In this document: positions 1 through 4,963 of the stretch, in pieces | Position numbering within the stretch: position 1 is the stretch's first letter | Layout: each line of letters begins with the position of its first letter | Source: an uncultured Candidatus Nemicrothrix sp. | Lineage (GTDB): Bacteria > Actinomycetota > Acidimicrobiia > Acidimicrobiales > Acidimicrobilacustridaceae | Direction of reading: 5' to 3' | Length of the DNA stretch: 5,354 nt | NCBI GenBank assembly: GCA_903827085.1 | Contig: CAIKHC010000416.1 | Location: forward strand, 1 to 5,354 | The notes under the pieces: model-generated | Told to the model about the DNA's origin: nothing | Seen by the model: the letters and a program-made list of their open reading frames with translations, nothing else | The model's database searches: none | Made by a program: the position numbers and the translations under genes

Positions 1-1080
1 GAGTTCATTCCCCGACCTGCCGAACCGATGCTTCCCGTGGGGATCATGTTCACCTCGGGAACGACGTCACGCCCCAAGGCGGTTGTTCATACCCACGCCA
101 ACACCCTTTGGGGAACCCGAGTTGGCCCAGACAACATCGGTGCCGATCCCGATTCGGTGTACCTAATCTTCCTTCCGTTCTTCCACGTGAACGCGCAGTC
201 GTGGTCGATGTGGTCGATCCTTGGCGTTGGTGGCACGGTCGTGCTGCAACCCAAATTCTCCTCGAGTCGCTTCTGGGAAGTTGTGGTGAAGCACAGCGTC
301 TCGCATATCTCATTGATTCCGTTCGTCTACCTCGCGGTCCAAGGGCAACCGATCCCCGAGAACAAACTCAAGGCTGCTGTCTTCGGTGCAATTGCTCCTC
401 CGCTTGAGAACCTCATCGGGTGTCGAGTACTCGCTGCTTACGGCATGACCGAAACGGTGACTCACGCAACTCGCTCTGGTTTGCATGGAGACATCCCGCC
501 AGGCTCGCTCGGAAAGGCGACACCAGGGTACGAATCGCTCATTGTTGATCCCGAGACCGGCGAGGTCCTTGACGACGGTCGTGTTGGCGAACTTTGGTTG
601 CGCGGCACTCGCGGAATTCAGTTGTTCCTCGAGTACTACGACAACGACGACGCGAACAAGAAGAGCTTCACCGACGACGGCTGGTTCAAAACTGGCGACA
701 TGGTGCGAATGGGTGATGGGGGAGCGATCTTCTACACCGAGCGCGACAAAGACATGCTCAAGGTCGGTGGCGAAAACGTGTCGTCGAAAGAGGTCGAGGA
801 CCTCTGCCGCACGGTGCCGGGCGTCGGCGACGTTGCCGTCGTCGGTCGTTCACATCCGATGCTCGATGTTGTGCCCGTTGCATTTGTCATTAAGGGCGCC
901 AATGCGCCAGACGATGCCGAACTGCAGGCGGCAATTCTCGAGCTTTGCCAGAAGAACCTTTCCGATTTCAAAGTTCCTCGTGCTGCGTACTTCGTCGACG
1001 ATTTCCCACGCGCAACGTTGGAGAAGATTGCGAAGAACCAGCTACGAGACATCGCCGACGCGATGCCAGAACCGTTCTAA
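1..1080 (+). CDS. Acyl-CoA synthetase, crotonobetaine/carnitine-CoA ligase-like (5' partial)
   Basis: This is a member of the ANL adenylate-forming superfamily. Such enzymes activate a carboxylic acid with ATP to an acyl-AMP and then transfer the acyl group to CoA in the cytoplasm. The frame is open from base 1, so the gene starts upstream; about 359 codons are present and some 150 N-terminal residues are probably missing against the usual 500 or so. Counting from the first visible residue, the phosphate-binding loop TSGTTSRPK is at 18-26, YGMTET at 147-152, the TGD aspartate motif near 231-233, the ERDKDMLKVGGEN hinge near 247-259, and the C-terminal catalytic Lys near 342 in PRATLEKIAK. The Ser in TSGTTSRPK, the FHVNAQ segment and FSSSRFW resemble CaiC-like ligases as I remember them. 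The stop TAA lies 9 bases before the next start, so the genes are probably cotranscribed. The acid substrate cannot be assigned; family confidence is high, subfamily moderate. Confidence 0.93.
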   Translation, partial: EFIPRPAEPMLPVGIMFTSGTTSRPKAVVHTHANTLWGTRVGPDNIGADPDSVYLIFLPFFHVNAQSWSMWSILGVGGTVVLQPKFSSSRFWEVVVKHSVSHISLIPFVYLAVQGQPIPENKLKAAVFGAIAPPLENLIGCRVLAAYGMTETVTHATRSGLHGDIPPGSLGKATPGYESLIVDPETGEVLDDGRVGELWLRGTRGIQLFLEYYDNDDANKKSFTDDGWFKTGDMVRMGDGGAIFYTERDKDMLKVGGENVSSKEVEDLCRTVPGVGDVAVVGRSHPMLDVVPVAFVIKGANAPDDAELQAAILELCQKNLSDFKVPRAAYFVDDFPRATLEKIAKNQLRDIADAMPEPF

Positions 1081-1089
1081 GGGGAGACG

Positions 1090-2211
1090 ATGACTCTTAC
1101 GCCATTCGATGAATTTCCGATCCATCAGGTTCCGAAGCCCATCTCGCTTTCGGGCACAACCGATCGGAATGCCTATGGGCGGTATTGGTTCGGAGCAACC
1201 CACCGCGATGGTGAGTTCCAGATTGAAATCGCGTTCGGTCGCTACAACAACCTTCAGGTGCAAGACACGTCGGTCTCGATTTCACGCAACGGATCGCAGC
1301 ATGCCTTCCATGCCGCACGCCAGGCATCGGAAGATCCCACTGATCTCACGATTGGTCCGGCCACTCTTGAGATCATCGAACCATTTCGCCAACTGCGTTA
1401 TGCAGTCGCTCCCAATGAAACCGGAATCACTTGCGATATGCGCTGGCGTTCTCGAGTTGGAGCATTGCTGGAAGATCACACGGTGATGACAGACGGTCCT
1501 CACACGATCCTCGACATGGCTCGCTACATGCAGTTTGGAACGTGGGAGGGATTCGTCGATGTCGACGGGGACCGCACAGAGTTCACCCACGACGAGGTTG
1601 TCGGTATCCGCGACCGATCGTGGGGAGTTCGTCCCGTTGGTGCTCCCGCGCCGGGCAAGCCCTCAAGCGGTCCACCCAAGGCATGGTTGTGGTCGCCGAT
1701 CCACTTCGAGGATGAATGTGTCGTTGCTGGTTGGTTCCAGAGTCCCGGAGGCGTTTTCTGGCGTCCCGATGGTCACCGCATCGATGTGATTGATCCGGTT
1801 CCAACCAGCGTCACACTTGACGACGATTCGGTTCGTCGATTCGATCCAGTCGGGCAACGCTTGCAATTCCAGCCAGGTACGCGCTGGGTGACGCATGCAG
1901 AAATCGATCTCTTGGGTGATGGGGGCGAGGAAATCGTTCTCGAACTTGAATCGTTGTCGCGATTCGATATGCGAGCCCTTGGGTATATGAACCCCGAATG
2001 GGGTCACGGCTTGTGGCACGGAGAGCTTGAACTCGGTCGTGAAGACTGGAACTTCGACGAGGTCAGTCCGCAGGACCCGACCCATCAACATGTTCATCAC
2101 ATTGTCCGCGCTCGTATGGGCGACAAAGTCGGCATCGGAATCTTTGAGCAGATCATCTTCGGACCGCATACGCAGTTCGGGTTCAACGACATTCTCGATG
2201 GCGCGCGCTGA
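1090..2211 (+). CDS. DUF7064/DUF7065-like protein of the CrtC/AttH-like fold group
   Basis: This is a 373-residue soluble protein without a signal peptide or membrane segment. The ATG is preceded by AAGGGGAG (1079-1086), which overlaps the ligase stop, so the pair is an operon. Recognisable blocks are GIRDRSWGVRPVG at 172-184, GYMNPEWGHGLWHGE at 298-312, a His cluster HQHVHH at 332-337 and a closing GIGIFEQIIFGPH at 349-360. From memory, the DRSWG-R and hydrophobic Glu-Gln...Gly-Pro-His patterns occur in actinobacterial proteins annotated DUF7065 (N-terminal half) and DUF7064 (C-terminal half), related to the double-lipocalin hydroxyneurosporene hydratase (CrtC)/AttH group. Members of that fold group bind or modify hydrophobic molecules, but the function of this family is unknown to me. 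Location beside an acyl-CoA ligase suggests a role on a lipid-like acid or its CoA ester, which is inference. The coding call is secure; the family name is moderate. Confidence 0.85.
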   Translation: MTLTPFDEFPIHQVPKPISLSGTTDRNAYGRYWFGATHRDGEFQIEIAFGRYNNLQVQDTSVSISRNGSQHAFHAARQASEDPTDLTIGPATLEIIEPFRQLRYAVAPNETGITCDMRWRSRVGALLEDHTVMTDGPHTILDMARYMQFGTWEGFVDVDGDRTEFTHDEVVGIRDRSWGVRPVGAPAPGKPSSGPPKAWLWSPIHFEDECVVAGWFQSPGGVFWRPDGHRIDVIDPVPTSVTLDDDSVRRFDPVGQRLQFQPGTRWVTHAEIDLLGDGGEEIVLELESLSRFDMRALGYMNPEWGHGLWHGELELGREDWNFDEVSPQDPTHQHVHHIVRARMGDKVGIGIFEQIIFGPHTQFGFNDILDGAR

Positions 2212-2598
2212 GTGAACGCTGGGAACATTTCCCTCATCGGGGTCTACGACGCTGATGGATCATTTGCTGGTGAGGTTCGCTACTGGCTTGGAGCTCGTCT
2301 GGGCCGAACCCACTGTTCACTTTGTGAGATCACTCACGGGCTGTTCCGAGAGAAATCGGAATGGCGCGACTGTCGCGATGCATTGAATGTCGAATTCCTG
2401 ACGTTTCATCGAGACGACGCTCCTGCTGATGTTCTCGGGGCGTGCGGACACCAGGTCCCGGTTGTTGTGGCGCGACATGGGGAGAATTTGCTGGTGGTCT
2501 TGGGCCCCGAGGAACTTGAGGCACTTGGCGGCGATGTCGCGAGGTTCGAGGCGGAACTCAAGCAGTCGTGTGCGGCAAAGGGAATAGCTCTCCCTTGA
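2212..2598 (+). CDS. Small Cys/His-rich conserved hypothetical protein (HCSLCEITH motif)
   Basis: This is a 128-residue protein of unknown function with no signal peptide or membrane span. The GTG start directly abuts the TGA of the preceding gene, without a clear Shine-Dalgarno sequence. No internal Met codon exists in frame, so translation probably depends on reinitiation by ribosomes finishing the upstream gene. The N terminus runs IGVYDADGSFAGEVRY, then the motif HCSLCEITHG at 34-43 and ACGHQVP at 77-83. Potential metal or redox ligands are His34, Cys35, Cys38, His42, His66, Cys78 and His80. I recall similar small actinobacterial proteins with a VYDADG start and an HCSLC-ITHG block, all uncharacterised. 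A CxxC with nearby His could be a zinc or iron site or a thiol-redox centre, but the protein lacks a recognisable thioredoxin fold signature. The gene ends inside the inverted repeat that separates it from the convergent membrane-protein gene. Confidence 0.82.
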   Translation: MNAGNISLIGVYDADGSFAGEVRYWLGARLGRTHCSLCEITHGLFREKSEWRDCRDALNVEFLTFHRDDAPADVLGACGHQVPVVVARHGENLLVVLGPEELEALGGDVARFEAELKQSCAAKGIALP

Positions 2599-2615
2599 CG
2601 AGACGTCTCATCAAG
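2594..2615. terminator. Bidirectional terminator-like inverted repeat between convergent genes
   Basis: A 22-base inverted repeat with outer arms CTTGA (2594-2598) and TCAAG (2611-2615), one C/A mismatch, and an inner perfect palindrome GAGACGTCTC (2600-2609). As RNA it folds into 5 bp, a mismatch, 3 bp and an ACGU tetraloop on either strand. It includes the TGA stop of the plus-strand small gene (2596-2598) and, in mirror position, the TGA of the minus-strand membrane-protein gene (2611-2613). No U-rich tract follows on either side, so it is not a classical intrinsic terminator; hairpins without U tracts have been proposed as terminators in Actinobacteria. The structure is seen; the function is inferred. 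Confidence 0.5.
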
Positions 2616-3063
2616 CGTTCAGGAATGCGACAAGCATGAAGATCGCGATTGCCCCTCGTCCCGTCCACGCCGCAGTCCGAAACCAGTTCGTTGCAATGAG
2701 TCGATCAAGGAGCGAGCGATTTGCTCCGGCTTCGAGTCGACCATGGGTTGGTGCGCTGACAAACGCGGTAACGCCAATTGCGATGGCCTCAAGGATTCCG
2801 CCAAGCAACGTTGACCAAAACGGAACGCCAACAGGTCGAGCAAAAAACACTGCAAGAACACAAAGACCTTCAACCGCCATGAGTGGACCAACAACAAACG
2901 AGATCAGTTGAGTGTGTTGTTTTTCGTAGGCGACGAATGCGTCATCGGGAATTGACCGCATCAGTGGGTAGTGCACGAGTTGGATGGTCCAGATCACGCC
3001 GAACATTCCAACTGATCCAACGACCTGAGCGATGAGGACGGCCGTCGCAAAGTTGCCGCTCAT
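2611..3063 (-). CDS. Four-helix integral membrane protein, uncharacterised
   Basis: This is a 150-residue hydrophobic protein with four likely membrane helices at about 7-28, 53-75, 83-103 and 131-148. Conserved-looking polar and aromatic positions lie at helix ends: VHYPLM at 30-35, Tyr46 and His50 in the first loop, GPLMAVE at 59-65, APTHGRL at 104-110, and NWFRTAAWTGR at 126-136. From memory this pattern (YPL, Tyr-x3-His, Pro-Met-x2-Glu, Pro-x-His, Asn-Trp-x-Arg-Thr) marks a widespread family of unnamed four-helix proteins. A relationship to DUF1772-like proteins is possible but not established. The intramembrane and loop histidines could bind a cofactor, which is speculation. The ATG overlaps the TGA of the upstream EEP gene as ATGA (3060-3063), so the two are translationally coupled. 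Confidence 0.85.
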   Translation of the reverse strand: MSGNFATAVLIAQVVGSVGMFGVIWTIQLVHYPLMRSIPDDAFVAYEKQHTQLISFVVGPLMAVEGLCVLAVFFARPVGVPFWSTLLGGILEAIAIGVTAFVSAPTHGRLEAGANRSLLDRLIATNWFRTAAWTGRGAIAIFMLVAFLNA

Positions 3064-3893
3064 AGCGCTACTTCCGCAACCACCGCGTAGTGGTCAGAAG
3101 GCTGAACGCCATCGATTGCTTCGAGACCGGTGAGCTCGCAGGATTGAAAGGATCCACAATTGCGGCGGCGTGGAAATGTTGTCGTGATGTAGTCAAGGCG
3201 ACGGTTTGGGTTCACGGCGCGACGGGGAACGAGTGGGTTTGCCGAAGACCACGTGTCACCGCGGCGTTCGTTTCCGCACGCTTCCCACGCGTCGACCAGT
3301 ACAAACCCGGGGATGAAGGGCGTCGATGCTCCAGTGGCGTGTCGGATCTCATCTGACCACGGAACGGCGTTGAAGTCGCCGGCGACGAGGGCGGGTAATT
3401 CGTCTCGCCACGTTCCACTCGGGCTGATCGCGTCCGAGACTTCGGCGACGAGGTGTGCCAGTTGGGCAGACCTCGTAAGCATCCGATCGAGACCATGCTC
3501 AAGGTGCGTGCCGGCCGCAAGAAAGGGTCCTCCTTCTTTGTCTGGTCTTTCGACGGACGCAATGAGTACGTGACGCCAGGTCGAGGCGGCACTTTCGTCA
3601 CGGAGGGGAACGGCCTTGAGGATTCGGCTTGGCCAACGGGTCAAGATGGCATTTACGACCCAGTAGGGCGCTTCTGGGTACCGATCGAATCCGGCAAGTT
3701 CGAATGCAGTCACTGCGAACATCCCGAGTCGCTCTGCAAGCACATGCGCTTGTGCCGTGCCGTCCGGCTCAACCCAAGATTCCTGAAGCATCACGACATC
3801 AGGTTGTGTGTCAATCAGAACTTTCTCAATGGCGTGATGTCGCGCCTCCCACTGACCAACTCGACCTTGAAGGTTCCATGTCATTACGCGCAC
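3060..3893 (-). CDS. Endonuclease/exonuclease/phosphatase (EEP) family protein
   Basis: This is a 277-residue metal-dependent hydrolase of the EEP superfamily, which cleaves phosphodiester or phosphate ester bonds in nucleic acids, inositol phosphates or sphingolipids. All main motifs are present: TWNLQG at 5-10 (Asn7), LQES at 36-39 (metal-binding Glu38), NAILTRWP at 81-88, GTHLEHG at 128-134 (His130), GDFNAVP at 172-178 (Asp173, Asn175), RRLDYI at 231-236 (Asp234) and PSDHYAV at 265-271 (Asp267, His268). The catalytic set looks complete. No signal peptide or membrane anchor is visible, so it is probably cytoplasmic. The GTG start is chosen because it gives the typical short R-V-M-T-W-N-L lead and has GGCAGGA seven bases upstream; the next in-frame ATG (3884) would cut just before the first motif. 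It is the first gene of a two-gene operon. The substrate is unknown. Confidence 0.92.
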   Translation of the reverse strand: MRVMTWNLQGRVGQWEARHHAIEKVLIDTQPDVVMLQESWVEPDGTAQAHVLAERLGMFAVTAFELAGFDRYPEAPYWVVNAILTRWPSRILKAVPLRDESAASTWRHVLIASVERPDKEGGPFLAAGTHLEHGLDRMLTRSAQLAHLVAEVSDAISPSGTWRDELPALVAGDFNAVPWSDEIRHATGASTPFIPGFVLVDAWEACGNERRGDTWSSANPLVPRRAVNPNRRLDYITTTFPRRRNCGSFQSCELTGLEAIDGVQPSDHYAVVAEVAL

Positions 3894-3900
3894 GGTGTCA

Positions 3901-3907
3901 TCCTGCC
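3901..3907 (-). promoter_or_regulatory. Ribosome binding site of the EEP gene
   Basis: On the minus strand GGCAGGA precedes the GTG at 3893 with a seven-base spacer. It decides the GTG start over the internal ATG at 3884, for which the AGGA would be too distant (16 bases). Confidence 0.6.
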
Positions 3908-3954
3908 CGACGCAGCGGCCCGGTGTGGCGTTGAAGCAGGAGTTGGCTGCTCAT

Positions 3955-3961
3955 GGCAGGA
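3955..3961 (+). promoter_or_regulatory. Ribosome binding site of the short-chain dehydrogenase
   Basis: GGCAGGA lies seven bases before the ATG at 3969. It fixes the dehydrogenase start here rather than at any codon of the open frame that continues upstream, antisense to the EEP gene, to 3453. Confidence 0.65.
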
Positions 3962-3968
3962 TTCGACC

Positions 3969-4826
3969 ATGACAGAGTTCAACTACCCGCAGCCTGCTCC
4001 CATCGGCGATTGGAATCGACTCCTTGAAGGCCGGGTCGCTGTTGTGACCGGAGGCGGTACCGGCATCGGTGGTTCGATTTCTCGACTGTTCGCCCAGCAT
4101 GGCGCGATTGTCGAAATTATCGACATCGATCCTTCGGTTGCGAGCGAAACTGTGTCAGACATCAAGGCCGCAGGCGGAATCGCACGTGCTCATGTTGCCG
4201 ACTGTCGAGATTGGGATGAGTTGCAAGCGGTAGCAGCGACGATCCTTTCTGACCACCCTCATGTGCAGGTTCTCGTGAACAACGTTGGCGATTACCGACC
4301 GCTCGAACGATTCCGCAAGTCATCGCCCGATTCTTGGAAAGCGATGTACGACATCAACTTCTTCGCGATGGTCGCATCGACCAAGTGCTTCATCGAGTCG
4401 ATGATCGATGGCGGAAGTGGATCAATCGTCAATGTGCATTCAGTGGAAGGAATGCGCGGATATCCCGGTGACCCCATCTACGGGGCAATGAAGGCCGCCA
4501 GTGCAAAGTTCAGCACCGACCTTGCGCTCTCGATGGGTCGCAACGGCATCCGGGTCAACGGCATCGGACCCGATCTCACCCAAACTCCACAGGTCGATTA
4601 CATCTCGACCTCAGTCGGCTCTGAGCATTTGTGGGAGGCGTGGGCGCCGGTCGGGCGTTTGGGCTGGCCGGAGGATCAGGCTCGAGTTGCCCTGTTTCTT
4701 GCCTCGGACCTCTCGGCCTATGTGACAGGCCACAACATTCCAGTTGATGGCGGAACCAAGGCGGGGGCCGGCTGGTTCTATTCGCCGGCCGAAGAGCGAT
4801 TCACCAATCGCCCCAAGGGTCTCTGA
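3969..4826 (+). CDS. Short-chain dehydrogenase/reductase (classical SDR, probably NAD-dependent)
   Basis: This is a 285-residue cytoplasmic oxidoreductase of the classical SDR family, interconverting an alcohol and a ketone with NAD(P). The Rossmann motif TGGGTGIG is at 27-34, an acidic end of the second strand (Asp52 in EIIDID) favours NAD(H) over NADP(H), and NNVG is at 104-107. The catalytic tetrad is Asn130, Ser158, Tyr171 and Lys175, with the usual Ser-x12-Tyr-x3-Lys spacing. GIRVNGIGPDLTQTP (193-207) and the cofactor-side C-terminal block VTGHNIPVDGG (252-262) are also standard. About 20 residues precede the first strand and a 23-residue tail follows VDGG, slightly longer than minimal SDRs. 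The frame is open far upstream, but that part is antisense to the EEP gene and is not family-like. Substrate is not predictable; neighbouring ligase and amidohydrolase genes suggest catabolism. Confidence 0.93.
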   Translation: MTEFNYPQPAPIGDWNRLLEGRVAVVTGGGTGIGGSISRLFAQHGAIVEIIDIDPSVASETVSDIKAAGGIARAHVADCRDWDELQAVAATILSDHPHVQVLVNNVGDYRPLERFRKSSPDSWKAMYDINFFAMVASTKCFIESMIDGGSGSIVNVHSVEGMRGYPGDPIYGAMKAASAKFSTDLALSMGRNGIRVNGIGPDLTQTPQVDYISTSVGSEHLWEAWAPVGRLGWPEDQARVALFLASDLSAYVTGHNIPVDGGTKAGAGWFYSPAEERFTNRPKGL

Positions 4827-4864
4827 GGCTCTGGGCGGTCAGAAAATTGTTGTGCCCCGATCTC

Positions 4865-4882
4865 ACACGGGAGCTCTTGTGT
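4865..4882. repeat. Short inverted repeat, possible operator or weak terminator
   Basis: Arms ACAC (4865-4868) and GTGT (4879-4882) continue inward through two G-T wobble pairs and a G-C pair to an AGCT tetraloop, giving a 7-bp hairpin as RNA. It lies 38 bases after the dehydrogenase stop and just upstream of the TATGAT element, covering the place where a -35 box would be expected. No U tract follows. It could end the dehydrogenase transcript, be a repressor site, or be chance. Confidence 0.3.
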
Positions 4883-4886
4883 CACC

Positions 4887-4892
4887 TATGAT
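4887..4892 (+). promoter_or_regulatory. Candidate -10 element for the amidohydrolase gene
   Basis: TATGAT matches the TATAAT consensus at five of six bases and lies 71 bases upstream of the amidohydrolase ATG. No good -35 box lies 16-18 bases upstream, so it would be activator-dependent or is a chance match. A start near 4899 would give a leader of about 65 bases. Confidence 0.3.
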
Positions 4893-4900
4893 TGAGTCAA

Positions 4901-4930
4901 CACATCCCGCCCCTCGGGGTTCGTCATGTG
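4901..4930 (+). repeat. Nested inverted repeat in the presumed amidohydrolase leader
   Basis: Outer arms CACAT (4901-4905) and ATGTG (4926-4930) enclose CCCC (4910-4913) and GGGG (4916-4919). If transcription starts just downstream of TATGAT, this structure would sit at the very 5' end of the leader. The stem is interrupted by unpaired bases, so stability is doubtful. TTGAGTCAA (4892-4900), a 9-base palindrome, directly precedes it. Confidence 0.25.
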
Positions 4931-4953
4931 CCCACAAAGGGCCAATTCACCAC

Positions 4954-4958
4954 AGGAG
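4954..4958 (+). promoter_or_regulatory. Ribosome binding site of the amidohydrolase
   Basis: AGGAG five bases before the ATG at 4964 is the strongest Shine-Dalgarno sequence of the window. It selects this start over the out-of-frame ATG at 4926. Confidence 0.7.
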
Positions 4959-4963
4959 ACACC

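Larger units (their letters stand above)
3894..3968. promoter_or_regulatory. Divergent intergenic region holding both promoters (unresolved)
   Basis: Seventy-five bases separate the divergently transcribed EEP and dehydrogenase genes, so the promoters of both must lie here or extend into the opposing coding regions. I see no convincing -10/-35 pair on either strand; TTGAAG (3931-3936) could be a plus-strand -35, but nothing like a -10 follows at 17 bases. The region carries a perfect 8-bp inverted repeat, ATCCTGCC (3900-3907) and GGCAGGAT (3955-3962), whose arms are the ribosome binding regions of the two genes. Confidence 0.4.

Noticed and set aside
485..1093. 202-codon plus-strand open frame inside the acyl-CoA ligase.
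   Set aside because: Its translation is Ser/Thr/Arg-rich low-complexity sequence typical of an out-of-frame reading of a high-GC gene, and it overlaps essential ligase motifs.
1663..2169. 168-codon minus-strand open frame opposite the DUF7064/7065-like gene.
   Set aside because: It lies fully antisense to a gene with recognisable conserved blocks, and shows no family signature of its own.
3453..3968. Long in-frame open extension upstream of the dehydrogenase ATG, about 172 codons.
   Set aside because: It is antisense to the EEP gene, which has all its catalytic motifs. The extension has no SDR-like or other recognisable sequence, and a good ribosome binding site precedes the ATG at 3969.
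4822..4843. TCTGA (4822-4826) and TCAGA (4839-4843) as a terminator stem after the dehydrogenase, followed by AAATTGTT.
   Set aside because: Only 5 bp with a 12-base loop and no proper U tract; too weak to call as a feature.
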